Shown: positions 1-8,265 of the stretch, piece by piece
Numbering within the stretch: position 1 is the first letter of the stretch
Layout: every line of letters begins with the position of its first letter
Source of the DNA: an uncultured Victivallales bacterium
Lineage (GTDB): Bacteria; Verrucomicrobiota; Lentisphaeria; Oligosphaerales; JAFGRS01
Direction of reading: 5' to 3'
Assembly (NCBI GenBank): GCA_903834675.1
Contig: CAILKC010000209.1
Coordinates: 1-13,525 of the forward strand
DNA: 13,525 nucleotides
Notes under the pieces: generated by a model
Database searches by the model: none
What the model saw: the letters and a program-made list of their open reading frames with translations, nothing else
What the model was told of the DNA's origin: nothing
Program-made: the position numbers and the translations under genes

Positions 1-170
1 CCATTCCCCTGGAGAGGCGCCCGGCCTCAGGCGCGGCGGTGGAGCCCACCGCATCTCCAGCCGATGGGAGCGCCCGGGGCCGCCCGGGCACTGGCCGCGA
101 GCCGCGGCCGGTCCATTCCCCTGGAGAGGCGCCTGGCCTCAGGCGCGGCGGTGGAGCCCACCGCATCTCC
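1..170. repeat. 58-bp direct repeat, two copies (1-58 and 113-170)
   Basis: The 58 bases at 1-58 recur at 113-170 with a single difference that I can see (C versus T in the CCGGCCTC/CTGGCCTC segment). Each copy ends in a hairpin sequence with arms GCGGTGG and CCACCGC around an AGC loop (36-52 and 148-164). The 54 bases between the copies contain another perfect 7-bp hairpin with the same AGC loop (GGCCGCG-AGC-CGCGGCC, 93-109). The repeats are open in several frames, but this is a by-product of GC-rich repeat sequence rather than evidence of coding. The left copy begins at the window edge, so the array may extend further left. Confidence 0.85.
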
Positions 171-240
171 ACCAGACCGCGGTGGAGCCCACCGCATCTC
201 CAGCAAACCGCAGTGGGGCCCACCGCATCTCCATTTCCCT
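148..240. repeat. Three tandem 31-bp hairpin repeats
   Basis: Units start at 148, 179 and 210, a period of exactly 31 bp. Each contains arms GCGGTGG and CCACCGC around a 3-nt loop, followed by ATCTCCA. The first two units are perfect hairpins (148-164, 179-195); the third has one arm change (GCAGTGG) and a GGC loop (210-226). A second pairing is possible across units: CTCCACC near 168 can pair with GGTGGAG at 181-187. The first unit is also the tail of the 58-bp repeat copy at 113-170. The cluster resembles intergenic REP-like palindromes. It shares no sequence with the repeat family at 10117-11070, so it is a separate family. Confidence 0.85.
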
Positions 241-257
241 GGAGCCGGGGAATGCAG

Positions 258-285
258 TTGCGGCGCTCGGTGGGGGGGTTATACT
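258..285 (+). promoter_or_regulatory. Candidate sigma-70-type promoter for the Gfo/Idh gene
   Basis: TTGCGG (258-263) is separated by 16 bp from TATACT (280-285), which matches five of six bases of the -10 consensus. It lies immediately downstream of the hairpin repeat cluster and about 75 bp upstream of the chosen start codon. The -35 box is only a partial match, and no transcript evidence is available. Confidence 0.4.
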
Positions 286-350
286 CACCCAGACGCCGCC
301 CGGTGTCCGGCCCCGGCAGTGGTCCGGTTTCGGCGCGCGCTGCGATGACG

Positions 351-356
351 AGGGAG
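351..356 (+). promoter_or_regulatory. Ribosome binding site deciding the 363 start
   Basis: AGGGAG lies six bases upstream of the ATG at 363. The in-frame ATG at 345 has no comparable purine-rich site, so 363 is preferred. This start also places the twin-arginine motif close to the N-terminus. Confidence 0.6.
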
Positions 357-362
357 CGGGTT

Positions 363-1670
363 ATGACCAAGGACAGAGTCAGTCTTTCGCGGCGTCAGTT
401 CCTGGGGCAGTCGGCCCTGGCCGGCGCCGCCATCACGATCATTCCCAGGGGTGTCCTGGGCGCCGACGGGCAGCCTGCGGCCAACGACCGCATCAACCAC
501 GCGGTCATCGGCTGCGGCGGTATGGGCAACGGCCATATTGATATGGTCCTGCGCGACCCGGCAGCCAAGCTCGTGGCCGTCTGCGATGTCGATGCCAACC
601 GCCTCGCGGCGGCCAAGGCCAAGGGCGGCGCCGACTGCAAAGCCTACCGCGACTTCCGCGACATGCTGGCCAGTGAGGACGTCGACTGCTGTCACGTCGT
701 CACCCCGCCGCACTGGCATACCCTGCAGAACCTCGCCGCCCTCGATGCCGGCTGCGATGTCTGGGGTGAGAAACCGATGACGCGGACCATCGGCGAGGGG
801 CGCTACGTCCGCGATGCCGTGCGCCGCAACGGCCGCGTCTTCCGCCTCAATACCTGGTTCCGCCTGTACGGTGGCTTCTACGGCCTGGGTTGCGCCGTCA
901 AACCCCTCAAGAAGCTGATCCTGAGCGGTGCCCTCGGCTGGCCGCTGACGGTCCGGGTCAGCGCCCACACGGGCTTCAACTGGAAAGCCAGCATGTGGTC
1001 GGGGAAGATCAACGTGCCGCCGGAGCCGGTGCCGCCGGAGCTGGACTACAACGCCTGGCTCGGGCCGGCGCCGGTCAAGCCCTACTTCCGCCACCGCACC
1101 CACGGCAGCTTCCGCGGCTACTGGGACTACGATGGTGGCGGTCTGGCAGACATGGGCCAGCACTACCTCGACCCCGTGCAGTATCTCCTCGACAAGGACG
1201 ACACCAGCCCCGTGGAAGTCGAGGCCTACGCGCCGTGGCCACAGCATGACGACGCGGTGGGGCCTTGGGGACGGGTCTGGATGAAGTACGCCGATGGCTG
1301 TACGCTGATCCTCGAGTCGTGCGAGTGGGGCGAGCAGGAGACCAAGGACAAGCCCTACATCGAAGGTCCCAACGGCAAGGTCTACCCGGGCTTCCGCACC
1401 GATCCGCCTCAGCTTGCCGAGCTGGTTCGGCAACTCCCCGAGCCCGAGCCCATGATCAGCGACTTCAACATTTCGATGCGTACCCGCCGCAGGTTCGGTC
1501 TCAACGAACTCAACGGCGACCGCAGCAACCTCCTCGTGCATCTGGCGAACGCCGCCATCCGCACCGGCCGCAAGCTGTACTTCGATCCGGTCCGGCTGGA
1601 GTTCGTCAACGACGAGGTGGCCAACCGCCTGGTCCACCAGCCGATGCGGGCGCCCTGGCGGCTGTGCTAG
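363..1670 (+). CDS. Tat-exported Gfo/Idh/MocA family oxidoreductase
   Basis: A 435-residue NAD(P)-dependent sugar oxidoreductase of the Gfo/Idh/MocA family. The N-terminus carries a twin-arginine export signal, SRRQFLG at residues 9-15, followed by a hydrophobic alanine-rich stretch to about residue 34, so folded export with bound cofactor is expected. A Rossmann domain follows: the glycine motif GCGGMG is at 50-55 and the family's EKP motif at 136-138. The C-terminal half holds the GGGLADMGQHYLDP segment with D263 and H267, the usual catalytic-side Asp/His pair of the family. The length is normal for exported members. The DUF1080/F5/8C gene starts 62 bp downstream on the same strand, so the two are probably co-transcribed. 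The pairing fits oxidation of a glycoside to its 3-keto form followed by cleavage; that role and the substrate are inferred. A GH109-like NAD-dependent glycosidase is an alternative. Confidence 0.9.
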   Translation: MTKDRVSLSRRQFLGQSALAGAAITIIPRGVLGADGQPAANDRINHAVIGCGGMGNGHIDMVLRDPAAKLVAVCDVDANRLAAAKAKGGADCKAYRDFRDMLASEDVDCCHVVTPPHWHTLQNLAALDAGCDVWGEKPMTRTIGEGRYVRDAVRRNGRVFRLNTWFRLYGGFYGLGCAVKPLKKLILSGALGWPLTVRVSAHTGFNWKASMWSGKINVPPEPVPPELDYNAWLGPAPVKPYFRHRTHGSFRGYWDYDGGGLADMGQHYLDPVQYLLDKDDTSPVEVEAYAPWPQHDDAVGPWGRVWMKYADGCTLILESCEWGEQETKDKPYIEGPNGKVYPGFRTDPPQLAELVRQLPEPEPMISDFNISMRTRRRFGLNELNGDRSNLLVHLANAAIRTGRKLYFDPVRLEFVNDEVANRLVHQPMRAPWRLC

Positions 1671-1719
1671 ACCCCACGATGACGATGAAACCGAACGCAA
1701 GAGTCTTCGTTGCGGCGGT

Positions 1720-1724
1720 GAGGA
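1720..1724 (+). promoter_or_regulatory. Ribosome binding site deciding the 1733 start
   Basis: GAGGA sits eight bases before the ATG at 1733. The upstream in-frame ATGs at 1679 and 1685 lack such a site and would place a charged extension before the signal peptide, so 1733 is preferred. Confidence 0.6.
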
Positions 1725-1732
1725 AACACGCT

Positions 1733-4700
1733 ATGGCTACGATCAAGCGGACGCTGGCCCTCGCACTAGTCGCTCTGGCGCTGGGGGCACCGGCCTGCCG
1801 TCATCTCTCAAGGCGCCCGGCGCCGCGCCCGGAACTCGCGCCGCCGACCCCCGAGGTCAAGGCCACGGCCCCTGCCCCGTCAACCACACCGGTGCCGGAA
1901 CTGGCAGCGCAGTTGGTCTGGGCGCAACCCGAGGTGGGCCGCCGCATCCTCGCTGAACTGTTGCAGCGGGGCACTCCGGCACTCCATGAACTGGTGGCGC
2001 TGGTGAAGGCGCCCGGTCGGGGTGAAGACGCCGGCGCGCGTTCGGGGCTGAACGGCCTGGCCCTGTCCGTCGGCAACGACGCCACCGAGGAGCAGCGCGC
2101 CCTGGTCTCCGAGGCGATGATCGAGGGCTTGCGGCAGGCAGCGGATCCAGACGTCCAAGCCTTCTTCATCGCCCAACTTCAGCTGGTCGGCCACGACGAA
2201 GCCGTGGCGCCGCTGGCGGCGCGCCTGACGGAGGCGCGCCTCGGCGAACCGGCGGTTCGCGCCCTGCGCCAGATCGGCACGCCAGCGGCCCTCGCCGCCC
2301 TGCGCCAGGCTCTGCCCGCGGCCCAGGGAGACCTGCGCTTGCAGCTTGTGGTTGCCCTCGGCAGCGCCCGCGATGCGGAGTCCGCCGACGCCCTGCTGCC
2401 CCTGACGACGGCGGCGGATACCACCCTGCGGCATGCCGCTCTCCTGGCCCTGGCCGACATCGGTTCACCCCAGGCTCGAGACCCGATCCTCGCCGCCGCC
2501 TCGGCCAGCTCGATCTCGGAGCAACGCCTGGGGGTTCATGCGGCCGTCATTCTCGCCCGTCGGCTGCGTGCTGACGCCCATCCCGCCGAGGCCCTCGAAC
2601 TATGCACCGCTCTCGCCGCCACCCCGGCGGGCGCCTACGCGGCGCTGGCGACACGGGTTGACCTCACCGGCGCCGAGGCCCTGCCGCAGCTCATCGGGGC
2701 CGCCGTCGGAACCGACGCCGGCCAGCGCGAGAGTGCGATTAAGCTCACCCTCGAGCTGCTGCGGCAACCGGTCACCGCCGCCTGGTGCGCCACCCTCCCG
2801 CAAGCCGGCCCGGAGGCCCGCGAAGCCATTGTGGCCATGCTCGGCTTGCGGCGCGATCCCCGCGCCGTGCCCACCGTGCTCAGCGCTCTCGGGGATGCCG
2901 ACCCCCGCGTCCGCGCCGCCGCCCTGGAAGCCCTGGCCCGTTTTGGCTCCGAGACCGCCCTGAAGCCGCTCGTGGCCATGGTGGCGACTGCCGCCGAGGG
3001 CGACGCCCAGGCAGCGGCCGGCGTCCTGGCGTGGGTCGCCGACGCGGACTTCGCCGAGGTGGTTGCCGCGGCGCTGCCGCAGGCCAGCCCGGCGGGCAAG
3101 GCCATCCTGCTCGATCTGCTCGCCGCCCGGCAGGCGACGGCGAAAGCGCCCGTGGCCGCGGCGGCCCTCGCCGATGCCGATGCCAGCGTGCGTAAGGCCG
3201 CCCTCAAGACCCTCGAAAGCCTCGCGGGCGCGGCGCAGGTCCCTGCCGTCCTGGCGTTCGCCATCTCGACCAGCGAGGATGCCGAACGCAAGGCCGCCCA
3301 AAAGGTGCTCGCGGCCGTGTGCCGACGGGATACGGCGGCGGCGGCGCCCGTGGTGGCGGCGCTGAAGACCGCGCAGGGCGAGCTGCGAGTCACCCTGCTC
3401 GATACGGCCGCGAGGATCGGCGGCGCCGAGGCCCTGGGACTCGTGGTCGCTGACGCCAACCGCCCGGAGGCGGCCCTGCGCACGGCCGCCACCAAGTCCC
3501 TCGCCGACTGGCCGGATGCCAGCGCCGCCGAGCCCCTGCTCGCCCTGGCCACCCGTACGCCAGACCCCAAGGCCCGCGTCCTGGCCCTGCGCGGTTATCT
3601 GCGGGTCGTCGGCCTGCCCTCGGACCGCGCTCCCGCTGCCACGGCGGCCATGCTGGGCAAGGCCTGGACGATCGCGACGAATGCCGACGAGCGCCGACTG
3701 GTCCTCGGTGGCCTCGGCGCCGTACGCGACCCGGCCGCGTTGGCCCTCATCGCTCAGGCCCTCGACACCGAGGACGTCCGCGAAGAAGCCGCCGCGGCGG
3801 CCGTCAGCGTGTGCTGCCCACGCCAGGACAATGACCCCGGCCTGGTCACGCCGGCCGCCTACGCCGCCATGGAAAAAGTCCGGGACACGGCCAAGACGGC
3901 AGTGAGCGTCGAGAAGGCCAAGGCGCACCTGGAGTCATTCCCCATGGGCTCGGGAGTCAACGTCGCTCTAGGGAAGCCGGTGAAGACGTCCTGCCCGCAA
4001 CAGGGCGATAAGGAGCCCTGGAAGGCAGTCGATGGCAAGATCACCCGCGAGGACGCCTGGTTCGGCGACCGCTGGCCCAGCTCCATCGAGGTCGACCTCA
4101 CCCAGGTCATCACCCTCAACGCCGTGCGCGTGGTGTTCTACTGGGACGGCACGCGCTCCTACCAGTACAAGGTCGAGGCCTCCACGGACGGTCAGACCTG
4201 GAGCCTCCTCGCCGACAACTCCGCCAACACCAAACCCGCGACCGAAAAAGGCGTCGTGCATCGCTTCCCAGCCATCAAGGCAGGACGGGTCCGCCTCAGC
4301 ATCCTGAAGAACAGCGTCAACGAGGCCGTGCATCTGGTCGAGCTGCTGGTCTACTCCGACGACCCCGCGGCGCCGAAGAACACGGCGGTACAGGTGAACC
4401 ATCCCGCCAACCTGGCCCTGGGCCGCCCGGTCACCACCACTGTACCGCAGGAGACCGACAAGGCACCGGAGCGGGCAGTCAACGGCGTTCTGGGACTCGA
4501 CGATGGCTGGTGGGGCGGCGCCACCCCGGCCACGATCCAGGTCGATCTCGGCAGCGTGCAGAGCCTCGATACGGCACGCGCCCTGTTCTACTGGGACGGC
4601 ACGCGCTACTATCAGTACACGGTCGAAGGCTCGCTCGACGGCGCCGCCTGGAACCGTTTGGTGGACAATGCCGGGAACACCACGCCGTCGACCAGCGCCG

Positions 4701-6130
4701 GCTATGTCCATACTTTCCCCGCCGCCAAGGCCCGGTATGTCCGCCTCACTATTCTCAAGAACAGCGCCAACCCATCGTGCCATCTGACCGAGTTCGAGGT
4801 CTACGCGGCCGACAAAGCCCCCAAGACCTTCGCCAGCGCCACGCCGAGCGCGCCGCCCGCGCCACCCAAGCCGACCCCGATCGTGGCGCCGCCCCTGCCC
4901 GCGCCCGACCCGGACGGCTTCATCTGCCTGTTCAATGGCACGGACCTGAGCGGCTGGATGGGCTCCACCGGCGGTTATGCCGTCGAGGACGGCGCGCTGG
5001 TCTGCCTGGAGAAGGGCGGCGGCACCCTGCTGACCATGCACCGCTTCAGCGATTTCGTCATGCGCTTCGACTTCCGTATGCCTAAAGGCGCCAACAATGG
5101 CGTCGCTATCCGCACCCCAGCCCAAGGCAACCCGGCCTACGTCGGCATGGAGTTGCAGATCATCGATAACGACGGCTACAAAGACGTCCACAACTACGAA
5201 CTGAAGCCCTGGCAGGTCCACGGCTCCATCTACGGCTGCGTCCCGGCCAAGACCGGCGCCCTCAAGCCCTGCGGCGAATGGAATCATCAGGAGGTCCGCG
5301 CCGTCGGCAGCCGCATCACCGTCATTCTCAACCAGCAGACCATCGTCGATGCCGACGTCGATGCGCTCACCACCAGCGCGGACGGCGGTGGCCTGGACAA
5401 ACACCCCGGACTCAAGCGCCGGACGGGCCACATCGGCTGGCTTGGCCATGGCGCCAAGGTCGACTTCAAGAACATCCTCATCAAGCCCCTTGAACCCTAC
5501 AGCGCGGACCCCCTCAACACCCCGCCGACCGGTTTCACGGCCCTGTTCAACGGGAAGGACCTCGAGGGCTGGAAGGGCTTGTCCAAGGTCGATAACCCCG
5601 AGAAGCGCGCCGCGCTGCCCGAGGCGGAGCGGCAGGCGTTGCAGGACCAGGCGGACGCCGACATGCGGGCCAACTGGAAGGTCGAGGACGGCGCGCTGGT
5701 CTTCGGCGGCAAGGGCCGCAGCCTCTGCACCGCCAAGGACTACGCCGACTTCGAGATGTACGTCGACTGGAAGATCAAAGACAAGGGCGACAGCGGCATC
5801 TACCTGCGCGGTTCGCCGCAGGTGCAGATCTGGGACCCGGCGCAGTGGCCCCAGGGCTCCGGCGGGCTCTACAATAACCTGAAGAACCCCAAAGACCCCA
5901 GCGAGTGTGCCGACAACCCCATCGGCCAGTGGAACCGCTTCTTCATCCGCATGGTCGGCGAGAAGGTGACCGTGGTCCTCAATGGCGTTACGGTGGTCGA
6001 CAACGTGACCCTGGAAAACTACTGGAACCGCGCCCTCCCGATCTTCCCCAGCGGCCAGATCGAGCTGCAGAACCACGGCAACACGCTGTGGTTCCGCAAC
6101 CTCTACCTCCGCGAACTGCCCGCCAGGTAG
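1733..6130 (+). CDS. Secreted HEAT repeat, double F5/8C, double DUF1080 (3-keto-disaccharide hydrolase) protein
   Basis: A very large 1465-residue exported protein. Residues 1-22 form a signal peptide ending GAPAC; C22 could be a lipidation site, though the lipobox is not canonical. A Pro/Ala-rich linker follows. About 60-735 is an alanine/leucine-rich helical solenoid of HEAT-like repeats (recurring D-ADP-VR-AALEAL-type units). Two coagulation factor 5/8 type C (discoidin-like) domains follow at about 743-877 and 893-1026; both contain FYWDGTR, a following YQY and ILKNS, so they are an internal duplication. A proline-rich linker (about 1028-1061) leads to two DUF1080 domains at about 1062-1252 and 1267-1462. 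DUF1080 is the family now called 3-keto-disaccharide hydrolase, with a GH16-like jelly-roll fold. The F5/8C domains probably bind carbohydrate and the HEAT region probably scaffolds. The protein is probably co-transcribed with the exported Gfo/Idh gene. Domain calls are firm; substrate and partner are not visible. Confidence 0.88.
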   Translation: MATIKRTLALALVALALGAPACRHLSRRPAPRPELAPPTPEVKATAPAPSTTPVPELAAQLVWAQPEVGRRILAELLQRGTPALHELVALVKAPGRGEDAGARSGLNGLALSVGNDATEEQRALVSEAMIEGLRQAADPDVQAFFIAQLQLVGHDEAVAPLAARLTEARLGEPAVRALRQIGTPAALAALRQALPAAQGDLRLQLVVALGSARDAESADALLPLTTAADTTLRHAALLALADIGSPQARDPILAAASASSISEQRLGVHAAVILARRLRADAHPAEALELCTALAATPAGAYAALATRVDLTGAEALPQLIGAAVGTDAGQRESAIKLTLELLRQPVTAAWCATLPQAGPEAREAIVAMLGLRRDPRAVPTVLSALGDADPRVRAAALEALARFGSETALKPLVAMVATAAEGDAQAAAGVLAWVADADFAEVVAAALPQASPAGKAILLDLLAARQATAKAPVAAAALADADASVRKAALKTLESLAGAAQVPAVLAFAISTSEDAERKAAQKVLAAVCRRDTAAAAPVVAALKTAQGELRVTLLDTAARIGGAEALGLVVADANRPEAALRTAATKSLADWPDASAAEPLLALATRTPDPKARVLALRGYLRVVGLPSDRAPAATAAMLGKAWTIATNADERRLVLGGLGAVRDPAALALIAQALDTEDVREEAAAAAVSVCCPRQDNDPGLVTPAAYAAMEKVRDTAKTAVSVEKAKAHLESFPMGSGVNVALGKPVKTSCPQQGDKEPWKAVDGKITREDAWFGDRWPSSIEVDLTQVITLNAVRVVFYWDGTRSYQYKVEASTDGQTWSLLADNSANTKPATEKGVVHRFPAIKAGRVRLSILKNSVNEAVHLVELLVYSDDPAAPKNTAVQVNHPANLALGRPVTTTVPQETDKAPERAVNGVLGLDDGWWGGATPATIQVDLGSVQSLDTARALFYWDGTRYYQYTVEGSLDGAAWNRLVDNAGNTTPSTSAGYVHTFPAAKARYVRLTILKNSANPSCHLTEFEVYAADKAPKTFASATPSAPPAPPKPTPIVAPPLPAPDPDGFICLFNGTDLSGWMGSTGGYAVEDGALVCLEKGGGTLLTMHRFSDFVMRFDFRMPKGANNGVAIRTPAQGNPAYVGMELQIIDNDGYKDVHNYELKPWQVHGSIYGCVPAKTGALKPCGEWNHQEVRAVGSRITVILNQQTIVDADVDALTTSADGGGLDKHPGLKRRTGHIGWLGHGAKVDFKNILIKPLEPYSADPLNTPPTGFTALFNGKDLEGWKGLSKVDNPEKRAALPEAERQALQDQADADMRANWKVEDGALVFGGKGRSLCTAKDYADFEMYVDWKIKDKGDSGIYLRGSPQVQIWDPAQWPQGSGGLYNNLKNPKDPSECADNPIGQWNRFFIRMVGEKVTVVLNGVTVVDNVTLENYWNRALPIFPSGQIELQNHGNTLWFRNLYLRELPAR

Positions 6131-6160
6131 GTCGGGACTCGTCGAGCCCCGCTACGGCGG

Positions 6161-6219
6161 CAGCGCGCTGTCAGGGCGCTGGCCACCGCGGCCTCGCCCC
6201 CCGCGAAACCGGGGTGGCG
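6161..6219. terminator. Possible bidirectional terminator hairpins between convergent genes
   Basis: The 91-bp gap between two converging genes holds two inverted repeats. CAGCGC (6161-6166) pairs with GCGCTG (6176-6181), a perfect 6-bp stem with a 9-nt loop. CGCCCCCC around 6195-6202 pairs with GGGGTGGCG at 6211-6219, with one mismatch. Neither is followed by a T-tract on either strand, so intrinsic termination is uncertain. Confidence 0.3.
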
Positions 6220-6221
6220 CT

Positions 6222-8135
6222 TCACTTCAGCATGACTTGTCCGCCGGTCACGGGGATGGCCTGGCCGGTCTCGTACTCCTGTTCGACGCAGTAAAGAATG
6301 GCCCGCACGACATCCTCCGGCAGGCAGCCGCGGCCCATGGGCACCTTCGCCTCGTAGGACTGGCGCACCTCCTCGATGGTCTTGGCGCCAGGCACCTTGC
6401 CGGTGTTCAGATACTGCACAAAGAGACCCTTCTGCGGATCGCTCCACAGCGGCCCGTCAAAGAAGTTGCCGGGGCAGATGCTGTTGACCTTGATATGGTC
6501 TTCGATCAGCTCTTTGGCGAAGCTCTGGGTCAGACCGAGGGTGCCGAACTTGCTGCCAGCATAGGCGCCGTTCTTGTTGCTGCCCTCGAGACCACTCTTG
6601 GAGTTGATCTGCACGATGTCGGTCCAGGGGCCCCGCCCGTTGACGTACTGAGCCGCCATCACCGCGGCAGCGTGCTTGACGCAGAGGAAGTAGCCTGTGT
6701 AGTTGACCGTGGTGACAAAGTCCCACTCGGCCTTGGTCATCGTCTTCACCGAGCCCGCCTTCAGCACCCCGGCGTTGGCCACGAACAGATCGATGCCGCC
6801 ACACTGGCGCACGATCTCGCGGACCATGGCGGCGACGCTGGCCTCGTCGGCGATGTTGACCGCCACGGCCAGCGCCCGGTGCGCCCCGCAGGCGGCATTG
6901 ATGGCGGTCGCGGCCTGTTCGGCTCCCGCCAGGTTGAGGTCGGCCACCACGATGAGGCTGCCATGCGTCGCCAGCGCCTGCGCGATCCCCAGACCGAAGC
7001 CCTGCGCCCCGCCGGTAACCACGCAGACCCGGTTGTGCAGGCGGCCGGCGCCCCCACCGGTAGCGCTGATCTTACGCCGGTAGGATTCCACTTCCCAGTT
7101 CTCGATGAAGCCGTACTGGGCGGGGGTGAGGTAATTCGGCCCGCCGAAGGCCCCGGTCAGCTGCTGCACGCGGGCCGCGTCGCGCGCCGCGGTGAGGGCC
7201 GCCCGGGCATCTTTGAGGGTATCGCCGACGCCGAAGACCGCCTGGCCGCACTTGCTGACGATCTTGGGCGGGTAGCCGCGTTTGGCCTGGAAGGTATCCA
7301 GGTCGGCGGCATCACCGGTGCACTCCAGCGCGAAGCTCTTGGCGTAGACAATGTGGTCCGGGCTGAGCGGCCCGTGCGCCGGCTCAAAAGGCTCGCTGAC
7401 CGCCACGATGGCACGCGCCGCGGCGCCGCCAAGCAAGGTGCGAACGCGCGGGGCACGGGCCATCATGAAGTCCACATCCAGAGCGCCGGTCACCAGGGCA
7501 GCAGGCACCCCCGCCTGGGCATAGGCGCTCCTGAGGGTGTCCATCATCTGCTCGTACAAAGCCTTGATCTCAGCCAAGGTATCGGCAGCCACAAACACAC
7601 CATGGTTCTGCAGGAACAGCACCCGCGGCACCGCGCCGCGCTTGAGCTTGGCCTGTTTGAGCTGCGCCTGCACCACCAGCGACAGCGTCGCCCCGGGATT
7701 GCAGTAGTCGAGCCAGAGGGCCTCGGGGAACAGCCGGGCGCAGACCTTCTTGCCGTCGACCGCGCAGGTCATGCCATTGACCATGGGCGGATGCAGATGC
7801 ACCACGAAGGCGTAGTCGATGACGTCATGCACGGGGGCCTCCACCGAAGCCCGCCCGGCGCCGAGCGGCCGCACCGCCGCCTCCATCAATGTCTTGACCG
7901 CGGTCTCCTTCTGCCAGAGGTCTTCGGGAAGAGTCTCGGTGAAGATGCGCGACAGCGCCTGGCGGTCCATGCCGATGAACTGCTCAGGCTGAATCTCGGC
8001 CAACGCCACCCCGCTGGGCTTGATGTAGAGCGCCGTCGCCGTCTTGAAGGAGGTGTTGCCACCCCCAAGAAACACGAAATCAAGATCCGCGCCGTACTGG
8101 CGCGACACGGCCGCCAAATCGCTCAACTGCTGCAT
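6222..8135 (-). CDS. Bifunctional class II aldolase / short-chain dehydrogenase
   Basis: A 637-residue cytoplasmic fusion enzyme. The N-terminal part (to about 220) is a class II aldolase/adducin domain: it has a GGGNTS phosphate-binding-like motif near residue 37, zinc ligands H113 and H115 in HLHP, and a third probable ligand H178 in NHG. A linker region of about 130 residues follows. The C-terminal part (about 365-637) is a classical SDR with TGGAQGFG at 374-381, NAG, S512, Y525 and K529 (YAGSK). Its tail, with INSKSG, GLTQS and the TGQ-VTGGQVM ending, resembles sorbitol-6-phosphate 2-dehydrogenase. The layout is that of the rhamnulose-1-phosphate aldolase/lactaldehyde dehydrogenase fusions (RhaE type): aldol cleavage followed by redox of the product. 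The actual substrate is not determined. The start at 8135 was chosen over the longer reading because it directly opens the aldolase domain and a purine-rich GAAAAGAGA precedes it. Confidence 0.88.
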   Translation of the reverse strand: MQQLSDLAAVSRQYGADLDFVFLGGGNTSFKTATALYIKPSGVALAEIQPEQFIGMDRQALSRIFTETLPEDLWQKETAVKTLMEAAVRPLGAGRASVEAPVHDVIDYAFVVHLHPPMVNGMTCAVDGKKVCARLFPEALWLDYCNPGATLSLVVQAQLKQAKLKRGAVPRVLFLQNHGVFVAADTLAEIKALYEQMMDTLRSAYAQAGVPAALVTGALDVDFMMARAPRVRTLLGGAAARAIVAVSEPFEPAHGPLSPDHIVYAKSFALECTGDAADLDTFQAKRGYPPKIVSKCGQAVFGVGDTLKDARAALTAARDAARVQQLTGAFGGPNYLTPAQYGFIENWEVESYRRKISATGGGAGRLHNRVCVVTGGAQGFGLGIAQALATHGSLIVVADLNLAGAEQAATAINAACGAHRALAVAVNIADEASVAAMVREIVRQCGGIDLFVANAGVLKAGSVKTMTKAEWDFVTTVNYTGYFLCVKHAAAVMAAQYVNGRGPWTDIVQINSKSGLEGSNKNGAYAGSKFGTLGLTQSFAKELIEDHIKVNSICPGNFFDGPLWSDPQKGLFVQYLNTGKVPGAKTIEEVRQSYEAKVPMGRGCLPEDVVRAILYCVEQEYETGQAIPVTGGQVMLK

Positions 8136-8265
8136 CGTGGTCTCTTTTCGGCTGTCGGTTGGGTGAAGGTGGCTCGCTGCCTGCCGCGCCTCAACGCAGG
8201 GGCGGAACCGGGTCGGAGAAGGTAGCGGATCAGGGCCGGAAATCAACCCGGTGGCGCCAGCGCCG

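Noticed and set aside
148..240. Short CRISPR-like array
   Set aside because: The period is 31 bp and the intervals between conserved cores are only about 7 bases, too short for spacers. The repeats are hairpins and no cas genes are present.
39..362. N-terminal extension of the Gfo/Idh frame back to 39
   Set aside because: The extension translates the hairpin repeats and the promoter region. The ribosome site at 351-356 and the Tat signal support the start at 363.
285..1700. Long minus-strand open frame opposite the Gfo/Idh gene
   Set aside because: It is an antisense shadow; the plus-strand frame has all the family motifs.
1265..1732. Upstream extension of the HEAT/DUF1080 frame overlapping the Gfo/Idh gene
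   Set aside because: It is an out-of-frame reading of the Gfo/Idh coding sequence. The ribosome site and signal peptide support the start at 1733.
3968..6076. Long minus-strand open frame opposite the DUF1080 region
   Set aside because: It is a GC-rich antisense shadow with no recognisable domain or ribosome site; the plus strand has clear domains.
6237..8225. 662-residue plus-strand open frame opposite the aldolase/SDR gene
   Set aside because: It is rich in His/Arg/Gly and lacks domain features; the minus-strand frame carries the catalytic motifs of both domains.
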